The notes beneath the pieces are model-generated. The model had not been told where the DNA came from and did not search any database. It was given only the letters and a program-made list of their open reading frames with translations. DNA of 64,000 bases. Source: Erysipelotrichaceae bacterium. Its GTDB lineage: Bacteria > Bacillota_I > Bacilli_A > Erysipelotrichales > Erysipelotrichaceae. Location of the stretch: NCBI GenBank assembly GCA_030528645.1, contig JAUMYM010000002.1:62001-126000 (forward strand), given 5' to 3'. The translations under genes and the position numbers were made by a program. This document shows, one piece after another, positions 31,468 through 40,363 of the stretch (positions are counted from its first letter, which is position 1; every line of letters starts with the position of its first letter).

Positions 31468-34029
31468 ATGAAAACGATACTAACACCAACTTATTTACAA
31501 CAAGCATTCACACAAACATTATTAAAACAAACAAAAACTCCTTATCTCATTAACACCAACATTATAAGCTTAGAAGTTTTTTTAAGTAACTTTTTTCATA
31601 ATGAAGACACAAACAATTATGAATTAAGCCAATGCATTAAAGAAGTGAACGTTACTTTCTTTAAAAAAATGCTTTACTTTCAAAGTTTCATTGATGAAAT
31701 TATTTCTTTTACACGTCTTATTAAAAGTATGGATGTAGCACTGGAAGACTTGCCACAAGATACCTTAATGAATCAAGAACTCTATCGTTTGGTAGAAAGC
31801 ATCTATCATAAACCCCTTCTTCAAGATAACTACAAAGACTACCAAAAACGCTTGGATCATACTTTTCAAGAGGTAGAAATTCTATATCCAAGTCCTACCT
31901 TTCTACAAAAAAAGATCATTGATTTTTTGGTTGAAAAACAAGCAACCATACTTAAATTACAACAATATAAAACACCAAAAGAAAACCTGTATCACACCGT
32001 AAACACTCGCTATGAAGTAGAATGCATCGCTCAAGATATTATCAAACACAACTATCTGCTTCATGATGTAAATGTGATTATTACCGATACTCAATATCAA
32101 AACATCATCAAAGAAGTCTTTCATCGTTATCAATTGGATTATAGTTTTACTATTTTAAGACAAAAAGATATGGGAAGTTATCACTTAGCTAACCTATTAG
32201 AACTATATCAAACAAGAGATCTTACCACACTCCTTAAAATCTGCATGGATCAAACTTTAAAAACCAGCTCTTTTGTAATTACTTATATAAAAGACTATGT
32301 AAAAGACTTTGAAGATTGTTTTAAACCATTCATGCATTATCAAACCTTAAAACTTGAAACAACGTTATTTCCTTATGAAGATCTCATTGAATTAGAAAAA
32401 GAAGCAGAATTTTCCTTTGTTTGTTTCCGTAAAGATGTACTAAATATATTAAATAGTCCATCGTTTGAAGATGCGTTAACCGCAAGTTTTGAATATCTAA
32501 AAAAATATCATCCATTAAAACGTACCAAACAATTCATTGAACAACACTTAGAATTACTAAATCAACCGGAACAACTGATTCATCGTTTACACAATCATCA
32601 CTATCATCTTTATGAAGACTATTCAAATTGTATCTGTGTAACCGACTTAAATCATCCTGTCGATGCCAGAAAGATGAGTTATGTCATTGGTCTGGATCAA
32701 AACCACTATCCGGCTTATAAAGAATACAGTGGATACTTCAATGAAGAATACTTAGCTAAAACACCATTTATTGATAACCAACAACGCTATCAACTCCACA
32801 TGAAAAACCTCGAGTGGATTTTTCATAGTGGTCAATCCATTTATTACTTTTATCCAATGAGCTCTTATACCGGAAAAGCCATTGAACTTTCTTATCATAT
32901 TGAAACACGCATAAAAAAGAATCAAGAATATCCAATCATCCAAAACAACAATTCCCCGCTTTCCTTCCATTACCTTAACAAAGACACTGCCAAAGAACTC
33001 TTCTTTAAACAAGAAGAAGATAACCTCTATTTAGATGGAAGTATTTCTTCCTTTGAACAATACTTCCACTGTCCTTACAAATACTACTTAAATCAAGGAC
33101 TTAAACTCAAAGAAAGACAATATCTTCGTATTGATTCCAGCATCATCGGTACTATCCTACACTATGTGTTAGAACACTTAACAACCACTTATAAACAAAA
33201 ATATACCAAACACTTGGAACAAGCCTTTGTATTGGTTGAACAATGTTGTAGTGATTTAAAACAACTGCTTCCTAAAGATGATTATTTCATCCCTTACGTA
33301 CAACAACAAATAAATCATTTGCTTAAGAATGTCTTTCTGTTTTTAGATGCCTTTGAACAAACCTCAAAACTAATACCAAAGAAAGCAGAATATACCTTTG
33401 AAAACGTGGTCTTAAAACTGGAAAACGCTCATTTACGCTTAAGAGGTAAAATTGACCGTATTGACTATAACAGTTCTTTTTATCGTGTCATTGACTATAA
33501 ATCATCCAATTTAAAACTATCCCCTTCACTGGTACATGCCGGTTTACAATTACAATTATTAACTTATAGCTATATTCTATCGTTAAAAGACTATAGACAA
33601 GCATTTGGTAATTACTATTTAGCTCTTAATAAAAAAACATTTGAATATGTACCATATACTTATGGTAAGGATAAGGTTCAAAAAAATACGATGGAATATC
33701 CACCAAACTTTCAAAAGCATAAAGTCAGTGGTTTTACTTATGTTGATAAAAAACAATATGAACAAGAATGTTCACTCATTTCAACAAGTAAATATACATC
33801 CATGGACTTTGAAGTAATTAAATTTGCAATACCAACCATCTACCAATATCTCATTGACTCTTTATTAGATGGTGACATTGATGTGCGACCGGTAAACAAT
33901 GCTTGTACATATTGTCCATATAAGAGTATTTGTCGTCACTTTCAACCATCTGAAAAACCAAACCCAATATTCAAACAGGCCTTTATGATAAATAGCGAGG
34001 AGGAAGAGGAAGATATTTATGAAGTTTAA
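31468..34029 (+). CDS. addB: AddB/RexB-like nuclease subunit
   Basis: 853 residues from the ATG at 31468; the longer frame begins inside the upstream terminator. The N-terminal half is a helicase-like scaffold with no intact Walker A. The C-terminal half has the PD-(D/E)XK nuclease: LRGKIDRIDYNSSFYRVIDY then KSSN. Iron-sulphur cysteines appear at SFEQYFHCPYKYYL and CTYCPYKSIC. It is shorter than B. subtilis AddB (about 1,160). With AddA it resects double-strand breaks and degrades phage DNA. Its stop overlaps the addA start by 11 bases. There is no clear ribosome binding site, so it may be leaderless. Confidence 0.85.
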   Translation: MKTILTPTYLQQAFTQTLLKQTKTPYLINTNIISLEVFLSNFFHNEDTNNYELSQCIKEVNVTFFKKMLYFQSFIDEIISFTRLIKSMDVALEDLPQDTLMNQELYRLVESIYHKPLLQDNYKDYQKRLDHTFQEVEILYPSPTFLQKKIIDFLVEKQATILKLQQYKTPKENLYHTVNTRYEVECIAQDIIKHNYLLHDVNVIITDTQYQNIIKEVFHRYQLDYSFTILRQKDMGSYHLANLLELYQTRDLTTLLKICMDQTLKTSSFVITYIKDYVKDFEDCFKPFMHYQTLKLETTLFPYEDLIELEKEAEFSFVCFRKDVLNILNSPSFEDALTASFEYLKKYHPLKRTKQFIEQHLELLNQPEQLIHRLHNHHYHLYEDYSNCICVTDLNHPVDARKMSYVIGLDQNHYPAYKEYSGYFNEEYLAKTPFIDNQQRYQLHMKNLEWIFHSGQSIYYFYPMSSYTGKAIELSYHIETRIKKNQEYPIIQNNNSPLSFHYLNKDTAKELFFKQEEDNLYLDGSISSFEQYFHCPYKYYLNQGLKLKERQYLRIDSSIIGTILHYVLEHLTTTYKQKYTKHLEQAFVLVEQCCSDLKQLLPKDDYFIPYVQQQINHLLKNVFLFLDAFEQTSKLIPKKAEYTFENVVLKLENAHLRLRGKIDRIDYNSSFYRVIDYKSSNLKLSPSLVHAGLQLQLLTYSYILSLKDYRQAFGNYYLALNKKTFEYVPYTYGKDKVQKNTMEYPPNFQKHKVSGFTYVDKKQYEQECSLISTSKYTSMDFEVIKFAIPTIYQYLIDSLLDGDIDVRPVNNACTYCPYKSICRHFQPSEKPNPIFKQAFMINSEEEEEDIYEV

Positions 34030-37000
34030 TCAAGAACAACAAAAAGCCATTGAACTTACCAATAAAAATATCGTTGTTTCTGCTTCCGCCGGAGCTGGTA
34101 AAACAACCGTCTTAATTGGACGTTTAGAAAAACGTCTTTTCACCGATCACTTGTCACTGGATGAAATTGTAGCCGTAACCTTTACGGAAGCTGCTGCAAA
34201 CGAAATGAAAAAACGCTTATCCTATAAATTAAATGCTCGTAAAAAAGAAGCCAAAACCGAAGAAGAACTACAATTCTGTCATCAACAATTAATGTTGTTG
34301 GAAAATGCCAATATCTCAACCATTCATGCCTTTTGTTTAAACATCATAAAAAAACACTATGCTTCCATTAACATTGATCCTTCCAGTTTAAAACCATTAG
34401 AATCTCACGTTTTAAATAAACTGAAAGAAGAAGCCTTTTTAAAGGTTGTCAAAGATGAATTAACCTATAACGCTAATACTTTTATGGATCTTTGTAACTA
34501 CATGCAGTTAAATACACATCATCTAGAACCATTAAAAGAAGGCTTTGAAACGATTTTTAAAGTCAGTCGAAATACCTTAGATCCAATGGCATGGTATAAA
34601 AAAATCATCTATAAATATAAACCCATTTATAATATTCAAGAAATGGATTCCAGTATCATTGACCCTTACATCAACGACTTAAATACTGCCATAAAAAAAC
34701 TAGTCATAGAGCTTATCTGTTTACTAGATATTTTAAACAATTACAACGTTGATGTTAAAGATATAGAAACAAACCTGGAAGCTTTAAAAACATGTACCAT
34801 CCACCTTGATACTTACCAAAAAGATATCGACCAATTAACATTACACTTATCCTTTAAAGTTCCTACCGCAAGAGGAAAAGCCGACTATAAAAAACAAAGA
34901 GATATTGTAATGTGTATCATCAAAGACATTGTAGCTAGTATCCAAGATGAAGATATGATTGTCAAAATCTATAATACCAGCATTCCTTATAATCGTTATC
35001 TTACCTCTTTAGCACGCCTTGTAGATGATCACTATCAACACTTAAAACGACAAGCCAAAGGCATTGACTTTGATGATATGGAACACTTATGTTATAAAGT
35101 CTTAATTGCCAATAACTATCAAGTGAGCAACTACTACAAAAACAAATTCAAAGAAGTTATGGTCGATGAATTTCAAGATACTAACCACGTACAAGATGCC
35201 ATTATCAACCTTGTTGGAAACAACAATATCTTTCGTGTTGGGGATGTAAAGCAATCCATCTATAAATTCCGTGGTGCCAAACCAAGCATTATGCAAAGTT
35301 TACTCACAAGCGATGATATTGAACCAATCTTTATCCGAAACAATTATCGTTCGAATAAACGCATTGTAGACTTTAATAATCTATTATTTTCTCAACTACT
35401 CAACATTGATGGATTGTCCATCCAATACAATCAATTAGACTGCCAAATTGCAGAACTCCCTCAACAAGCAGCCAACCAAAAACCGGTGGAATTTCTACTG
35501 TTACAGAAAGAAAAAACACGTCATAGCTCGTTAGAGAAAAAAGAAAAAGAAGAAGAAAGCATTGAAAATAAAGAAGCTAAGATTTTCTTAATTATTAATA
35601 AAATAAAAGAAATTAAGGAACAAGACTATCAAACCTACCTATCATTAAAACAAGATTTAACGTTATTTGAACCAGATACAAAAGAATATCAATATCTACA
35701 AGATCATATCAACACGTTAAATTATCGTTGGAAAGACTTCTGTATTTTATTACGTGGGCATGCGGATAAAGCGTTGTTTAAACGACTATTTAAACACTAT
35801 AACATCCCATGTTACATCGATGAAAACAATGGTTATTTACAATGTGCCAGTGTCTTAACCATTATTAGTTATTTAAGAGTATTAGTAGATCCTACTGATG
35901 AAATTGCTCTTGTTTCTCTTTTAACTTCTCCACTCTACGATTATTCAGAAGATGACTTAGCAAAGATGAAGCATCGCAGTTTTTCCATTGATCGCTTTAG
36001 AAACGAACCCATCTATCAAGATTATCAATACTTAAAAGAACTGGTAAAAGAAAAAGATTTAGTGAAAGTCATTGGATATATACTATCAATCAATGATTAC
36101 TATAACGATGCATTAACTATCCAAGAAAAAAGTAATATCGATGTCCTACTATCTATGGCAAGTCAATACATCCATGATTCTATTTTTAACTTCTTAGCTT
36201 ACTTTGAAGAAGCCAGCAAAGAAAAAGGAGCCAGTGCAAGCTACATTAACAACGAAGATGATGTTGTAAATGTCATGACCATTCACCATTCAAAAGGACT
36301 ACAATTTGGATGTGTATTTCTATATAGCACAACCCAAAACACTAACTATGACATTATATCCAAAGTCCTTGTCGATGATGAACTGGGAGTTGCATTAAGT
36401 CACTATGATGAAAGCTATACATATAAAATGAATCATCTTTTACGAAGAGCCATCATACACCGTAGTAACCTTGAAGAATATCAAGAATATTTAAGAATAC
36501 TTTATGTTGCCCTAACACGAGCGAAACATCGCTTACTCATTGTAGATCTAATTGATAATGATATTGCATACTATCCACTAACCATGGACTTAATTCAAGC
36601 CAAAAAGGGTTTTACAACATTAATCTATCGAGGATTGCTAAGCACTACAGAAAAGACAAATACCATTAGTAAAGCTATTCTAGATAAAACCCCTTTAAAT
36701 GAACTCTGTAACATTACAATTATTGATAACATCGATTTTCCTGAAATAGGATATGAAGACACGGAAGATTACACAATCGAAAAGTATCCAATACAAGACA
36801 ATCAAAAAACACAACGTCTTGCTCCATCATCCCTTGATCAATTTGATTTAACCTTAAATCTCAAAGAACAAGTTGGCTTTAAAGTAGGTAGTATGATACA
36901 CAAAGCCATTGAATTACTTCCAAATCAAATCTATACAAAAGAGATGATTGATACTTTAAACTTTAATTTTACACCGACACAAATAGAAAAACTCATTCGT

Positions 37001-37294
37001 TTTTCAATGCATCCCATTACGAAAAGTACACACACAAAAACCATCATCAAAGAATTTCCATTTTATTGTAAATTAGAAGGCAATCTTATTCATGGTTATA
37101 TGGACTACATCGCTATTGGAGATACCATTACTTTAATCGATCATAAAACAGATAGTGATGTGACCAAAGAAATTTTATTGCAACGCTATCAAAGTCAAAT
37201 ACAAACATATAAAAAAGTCTTATTCATGATTTATAAAAAACCGGTAGAAAGTTATATCTATTCCTTCTACTTAGAAGAATTTATTGCTGTATAA
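34019..37294 (+). CDS. addA: AddA-like helicase-nuclease subunit
   Basis: 1091 residues. UvrD-type helicase motifs run from FNQEQQKAIELT and Walker A SASAGAGKTTVL (residues 21-32), through AVTFTEAAANEMKKRL, VDEFQDTNHVQD, GDVKQSIYKFRGAKPS and TIHHSKGLQFGCVFLYS, to LYVALTRAKHRLLIVD. A C-terminal PD-(D/E)XK nuclease carries GYMDYIAIGDTITLIDHKTD. It unwinds DNA ends and cuts with AddB until a Chi-type site. It ends at a perfect 15-bp terminator. Slightly shorter than the Bacillus enzyme (about 1,230). Confidence 0.92.
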   Translation: MKFNQEQQKAIELTNKNIVVSASAGAGKTTVLIGRLEKRLFTDHLSLDEIVAVTFTEAAANEMKKRLSYKLNARKKEAKTEEELQFCHQQLMLLENANISTIHAFCLNIIKKHYASINIDPSSLKPLESHVLNKLKEEAFLKVVKDELTYNANTFMDLCNYMQLNTHHLEPLKEGFETIFKVSRNTLDPMAWYKKIIYKYKPIYNIQEMDSSIIDPYINDLNTAIKKLVIELICLLDILNNYNVDVKDIETNLEALKTCTIHLDTYQKDIDQLTLHLSFKVPTARGKADYKKQRDIVMCIIKDIVASIQDEDMIVKIYNTSIPYNRYLTSLARLVDDHYQHLKRQAKGIDFDDMEHLCYKVLIANNYQVSNYYKNKFKEVMVDEFQDTNHVQDAIINLVGNNNIFRVGDVKQSIYKFRGAKPSIMQSLLTSDDIEPIFIRNNYRSNKRIVDFNNLLFSQLLNIDGLSIQYNQLDCQIAELPQQAANQKPVEFLLLQKEKTRHSSLEKKEKEEESIENKEAKIFLIINKIKEIKEQDYQTYLSLKQDLTLFEPDTKEYQYLQDHINTLNYRWKDFCILLRGHADKALFKRLFKHYNIPCYIDENNGYLQCASVLTIISYLRVLVDPTDEIALVSLLTSPLYDYSEDDLAKMKHRSFSIDRFRNEPIYQDYQYLKELVKEKDLVKVIGYILSINDYYNDALTIQEKSNIDVLLSMASQYIHDSIFNFLAYFEEASKEKGASASYINNEDDVVNVMTIHHSKGLQFGCVFLYSTTQNTNYDIISKVLVDDELGVALSHYDESYTYKMNHLLRRAIIHRSNLEEYQEYLRILYVALTRAKHRLLIVDLIDNDIAYYPLTMDLIQAKKGFTTLIYRGLLSTTEKTNTISKAILDKTPLNELCNITIIDNIDFPEIGYEDTEDYTIEKYPIQDNQKTQRLAPSSLDQFDLTLNLKEQVGFKVGSMIHKAIELLPNQIYTKEMIDTLNFNFTPTQIEKLIRFSMHPITKSTHTKTIIKEFPFYCKLEGNLIHGYMDYIAIGDTITLIDHKTDSDVTKEILLQRYQSQIQTYKKVLFMIYKKPVESYIYSFYLEEFIAV

Positions 37295-37330
37295 AAGAAA
37301 AACCAAGATCTGCGCATCTTGGTTTTTCTT
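37295..37330. terminator. Bidirectional terminator after addA
   Basis: AAGAAAAACCAAGAT-N6-ATCTTGGTTTTTCTT: a perfect 15-bp stem ending in A-runs and T-runs on both sides, so it can act in both directions. Confidence 0.92.
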
Positions 37331-37404
37331 GACAATAAGGGGAAGATTATATATACACATCTAATCAATCTGTAAGACATGCATATTGTTAGTTTTATCT
37401 AACT
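37295..37404 (-). ncRNA. Candidate small RNA (minus strand)
   Basis: A promoter with TTGACA and TATTGT 17 bases apart (37411-37439) points left into the gap. The transcript of about 110 nt would contain a hairpin GTTAG-N6-CTAAC (37388-37403) and would end at the bidirectional addA terminator. No ORF of note. Expression not shown. Confidence 0.4.
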
Positions 37405-37410
37405 TACATA

Positions 37411-37439
37411 ACAATAGCACACTTCTTTTTAAGTGTCAA
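37411..37439 (-). promoter_or_regulatory. Promoter of candidate minus-strand RNA
   Basis: Perfect TTGACA (37434-37439) and TATTGT (37411-37416), 17 bases apart on the minus strand, in a gap with no gene start. Confidence 0.5.
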
Positions 37440-37568
37440 CAAATATTATAAGCATTAAAGTTGACAAAAAAGAAATTCTATACTTTAAGATAAAAATACA
37501 AGTAAAAACAAAAAAATAGAAAAATTTTCTTATATGACACAATAGTCACTATTTTTTACCAAATTCAA

Positions 37569-37577
37569 TGTTACAAT
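37569..37577 (+). promoter_or_regulatory. Extended -10 promoter of candidate plus-strand RNA
   Basis: TGTTACAAT in the gap between addA and mgtE copy 2; -35 poor. A second candidate with TTGACA at 37461 lies further upstream. Confidence 0.35.
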
Positions 37578-37583
37578 AAAATT

Positions 37584-37876
37584 ACCAACAGAAGAATGAT
37601 ATGTTGGCTAAAATAAGACATCAAAATGCTACCAGTAATTTTACGTTTTAACTTTATGTACGTTGTTAGGGTAAGTCGACCATAAAGATAAAACTATACG
37701 GGATTATATGGTCAATGTAAGCTAGGTTATAATGGTAAATGCATTTCGAGCTCCTAGAATTCTTTATTAGATATCCCCCTCTATCCCTTCCCTAATAATA
37801 AATATCTAATAATTATACCTAACAACCATATACGATAGTCGACAAAAAAGTGCTAGCTCCCCTCTAGCACTTTTAT
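37584..37876 (+). ncRNA. Candidate structured small RNA (plus strand)
   Basis: No ORF. GTTGTTAGG (37662-37670) and CCTAACAAC (37818-37826) would close three internal arms: GACCATA/TATGGTC (37678-37713), CTAGG/CCTAG (37722-37757), and a perfect 11-bp stem TTATTAGATAT/ATATCTAATAA (37764-37812). The last arm has a pyrimidine loop containing CCCCCTCTATCCCTTCCC. C-rich loops with UCCC are used by Gram-positive regulatory RNAs to cover ribosome binding sites. It ends at the terminator 37846-37880. Convergent genes on both sides leave no mRNA leader to explain the structure. Start site estimated. Confidence 0.45.
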
Positions 37877-37880
37877 TTTT
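37846..37880. terminator. Bidirectional terminator before mgtE copy 2 stop
   Basis: AAAAGTGCTAG-N7-CTAGCACTTTT with A/T tracts on both sides. It serves mgtE copy 2 on the minus strand and the candidate RNA on the plus strand. Confidence 0.88.
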
Positions 37881-39252
37881 ATATTAAACGATGAATGATC
37901 AAGGTTGCCAAACCTAGAAAGATAAAAAACCCTAAGACATCGGTAGCCGTGGTTACAAAAACCGCACTTGCCAATGCCGGATCTACCTTAAATGCCTTTA
38001 ATGTTAAAGGAACCAATACCCCAACCACACCTGCAATCACCAGATTAGCAATCATAGATGCAAAAATAATAAATCCTAAATATACATTACCATACATGAA
38101 ATAAAGGATAATTCCTGCAAATAAACCAATAATCGCCCCATTAATAATCCCTAATAGAGCTTTTTTAAAGATTAATGTCCAATTCTCCTGTAAACTTGCC
38201 TCACCTAGCGCAATGCTTCTTACAATAATCGATAATTCTTGAGATCCAGCATTACCACCCATACCCGCAACAATTGGCATCGCTGCAGCTAAGGCTGTAA
38301 CCTTATCAATGGTTCCTTCAAATAAAGAAACGGTAAAAGAAGCTAAAAACGCAGTAACTAGGTTAACCATTAACCAAGGCAAACGCATCTTAATCGAATC
38401 CTTAATAGGCGAATAAATCGTTTCTTCTACACTTGTCCCAGCTAAGTGTGACATATCCTCTTGATACTCTTCTACGATAACATCGATAATGTCATCAACG
38501 GTAATAATCCCCAATAACGAATTACGCTTATTGACAACCGGTATAACACGCAAGTCATATTTCGATACTAACAGTGATACTTTTTCTTGATCCGTTTCCG
38601 GAGTAACAGAAATAATATTTTCATTCATAATATGTTGCAGTGACTCTTGATAAGGAGCCACTAAAATATCACGAAGATCAACACTACCAATTAATTCTTT
38701 TTTATGATTGATTACAAAAATCGTATCAATGACTTCACTCTTTAACGCAAGTTCTTTAATCTTATTAATGGTCTGTTGAATCGTTAAGGAATCAGAAACT
38801 GCCACATACTCAGTTGTCATAATTCCCCCGGCAGTACGTTCATCATAGCCTAAGAGTTCTTGAATAATCTTCTTATCGCCGCTTTTCATTAAATTGATTA
38901 ATTCTTTACGCTTATTTAACGGCAAGATCCCTAAAATATCTACAATATCATCCTTAGACATATACTCAAAAACACCCATTGTTCTAGAAGCATCTAATAA
39001 AGTAATCATTGTAATCTGTAAGTCTTCATCCGCTTGCTCAATGATTTCAGCAATCTGCTCATCATTTAACTTACTATAGATATACGTTAAATCTTCATCA
39101 TCACTATCTTCTAAAGCAATCGCAATATCAATCGGATGCATTTGCTCAACAATATCTTTTAACTTTTCATTATCTTGTTTCTCGATAGCTACTTCTAAGG
39201 CCTTTTCATGTTCTATCTCTTTTTCTTCAAATTCTTTTACTTCGTTATCCAT
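37879..39252 (-). CDS. mgtE: Magnesium transporter MgtE (copy 2)
   Basis: 457 residues with the same layout as copy 1. An acidic N-terminal region (EEKEIEHEKALEVAIEKQD) precedes the superhelical domain, two CBS domains (GIMTTEYVAVSDSLTIQQ and VIPVVNKRNSLLGIITVDDIIDVI), then five membrane helices with AAAMPIVAGMGGNAGSQELS as pore signature and KVDPALASAVFVTTATDVLG. It is divergent in sequence from copy 1 and has no leader ORF or attenuator upstream, only an extended -10 at 39277-39285. The two copies may differ in regulation or ion preference. Confidence 0.96.
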   Translation of the reverse strand: MDNEVKEFEEKEIEHEKALEVAIEKQDNEKLKDIVEQMHPIDIAIALEDSDDEDLTYIYSKLNDEQIAEIIEQADEDLQITMITLLDASRTMGVFEYMSKDDIVDILGILPLNKRKELINLMKSGDKKIIQELLGYDERTAGGIMTTEYVAVSDSLTIQQTINKIKELALKSEVIDTIFVINHKKELIGSVDLRDILVAPYQESLQHIMNENIISVTPETDQEKVSLLVSKYDLRVIPVVNKRNSLLGIITVDDIIDVIVEEYQEDMSHLAGTSVEETIYSPIKDSIKMRLPWLMVNLVTAFLASFTVSLFEGTIDKVTALAAAMPIVAGMGGNAGSQELSIIVRSIALGEASLQENWTLIFKKALLGIINGAIIGLFAGIILYFMYGNVYLGFIIFASMIANLVIAGVVGVLVPLTLKAFKVDPALASAVFVTTATDVLGFFIFLGLATLIIHRLI

Positions 39253-39276
39253 AGCTACCTCCTAAATATCATAGAA

Positions 39277-39285
39277 ATTTTAACA
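39277..39285 (-). promoter_or_regulatory. Extended -10 promoter of mgtE copy 2
   Basis: TGTTAAAAT on the minus strand, 24 bases before the start; -35 poor. Confidence 0.4.
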
Positions 39286-39342
39286 TAGAAATAAGTACGA
39301 AAGAAATAGAATACATCAAGAATACTAAAAAAGTTTTTCCGA

Positions 39343-39448
39343 TTCATTTTATATTCATTTAACTATTCTAAGATATAGTTGCAAAGGAAGAGAAGAACAA
39401 AAAAAATTCTTTGCAAACCATCAATGTCGATTCATTTAGCATTCATTT
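39343..39448 (+). promoter_or_regulatory. Paired direct repeats upstream of pepSY gene (response-regulator boxes)
   Basis: TTCATTT occurs twice 11 bases apart at 39343-39360 and again twice 11 bases apart at 39431-39448. Eleven-base spacing of direct repeats is typical of OmpR/PhoB-family regulator dimers, and such a regulator is encoded just downstream at 40364. Confidence 0.6.
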
Positions 39449-39504
39449 AGCAATGTTAATCTCAAGACACAAATAAATATTTGAAAGAAAAGGAGAACAC
39501 AAAT

Positions 39505-40278
39505 ATGAAAAAATTTATTCTATCTGGCGTTATCGCCACAGCAGCCGTAGCAGTACTAGCAGGTTCAACAATCTATGCACATAAAACAAACTCAACTTAT
39601 CCAACACAAATTACAACTACCCTAACAGCACAAGATGCTTCAAACATTGCTTTAAAACAAGCCAACGGTGGTAAAGTTGTAAGAGTAGAATTTGAATATG
39701 AACACAATGTAGCAAAATACGAAGTAAAAGTAATTAACGGAAACACAGAATTTGAATTTGACATTGATGCAAATACAGGGGCAATCCTAAAGAATGAGCA
39801 AGAAACAAAATTTGTTAAACCGACTCAACCGGCAGTGAAGCCTACACAACCAACAAAACCAACACAACCTGTAAAACCGACACAACCAACAAAACCTCAA
39901 GTAAAACCTCAGCCGGTACAACCAACTCAACCTGCACCAGCTGCAACACAATTAACTTGGGAACAAGCAAAAGCAGTCATTACAAATAACTTTAATAACG
40001 CAAGAATCACAAGTATGGATTTAGATTATGAACACGGTGTATTAGTATATGATGTTGATGTAATCGAAAACAACGTGAAAAAAGATGTAAAAATTGATGC
40101 CCACACTGGCGCAATTCTTCAAAATCACATTGATGATGACCACTATGATGTAGACGATCAATACGATGATTACTACGACGATGATCGCTTTGAAGTAGAT
40201 TATGATGATGATCGCTACGATGACTGGGATGATCAATGGGACGATGACGACGATGATGACGATCGTTACGATGACTAA
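39505..40278 (+). CDS. Exported PepSY-domain protein with acidic tail
   Basis: 257 residues from the ATG at 39505 with AAAGGAG upstream; a longer TTG frame is spurious. An N-terminal signal or anchor (MKKFILSGVIATAAVAVLAG) is followed by two PepSY domains (about 40-100 and 150-205: LTAQDASNIALKQANGGKV and LTWEQAKAVITNNF). They are joined by a linker of repeated KPTQP. The C-terminus is about 50 residues dominated by Asp and Tyr. No LPxTG motif. PepSY domains often modulate surface proteases or bind cations. The acidic tail suggests metal or cationic-peptide binding. The adjacent two-component system probably controls it. Confidence 0.85.
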   Translation: MKKFILSGVIATAAVAVLAGSTIYAHKTNSTYPTQITTTLTAQDASNIALKQANGGKVVRVEFEYEHNVAKYEVKVINGNTEFEFDIDANTGAILKNEQETKFVKPTQPAVKPTQPTKPTQPVKPTQPTKPQVKPQPVQPTQPAPAATQLTWEQAKAVITNNFNNARITSMDLDYEHGVLVYDVDVIENNVKKDVKIDAHTGAILQNHIDDDHYDVDDQYDDYYDDDRFEVDYDDDRYDDWDDQWDDDDDDDDRYDD

Positions 40279-40295
40279 TTCCTTTCATACATTTT

Positions 40296-40328
40296 AACTC
40301 AGAGTCTTCGGATTCTGAGTTATTTTTT
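40296..40328 (+). terminator. Terminator of the pepSY gene
   Basis: AACTCAGAGTC-TTCG-GATTCTGAGTT with one G-T pair, then ATTTTTT. Confidence 0.9.
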
Positions 40329-40363
40329 GCGTTGATACAGTATAATAGAAGTAGGTGATGAAT

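Noticed and set aside
32752-33012. ORF on the minus strand inside addB
   Set aside because: Shadow of the real coding frame, no ribosome binding site or family signal.
39835-39945. CRISPR-like or tandem DNA repeat
   Set aside because: The repetition encodes a KPTQP protein linker; units are short, irregular and inside a coding frame.
40007-40288. Long His-rich ORF on the minus strand opposite the PepSY gene
   Set aside because: It is the antisense of the Asp/Tyr-rich GAT/GAC repeats; no ribosome binding site and composition is a by-product.
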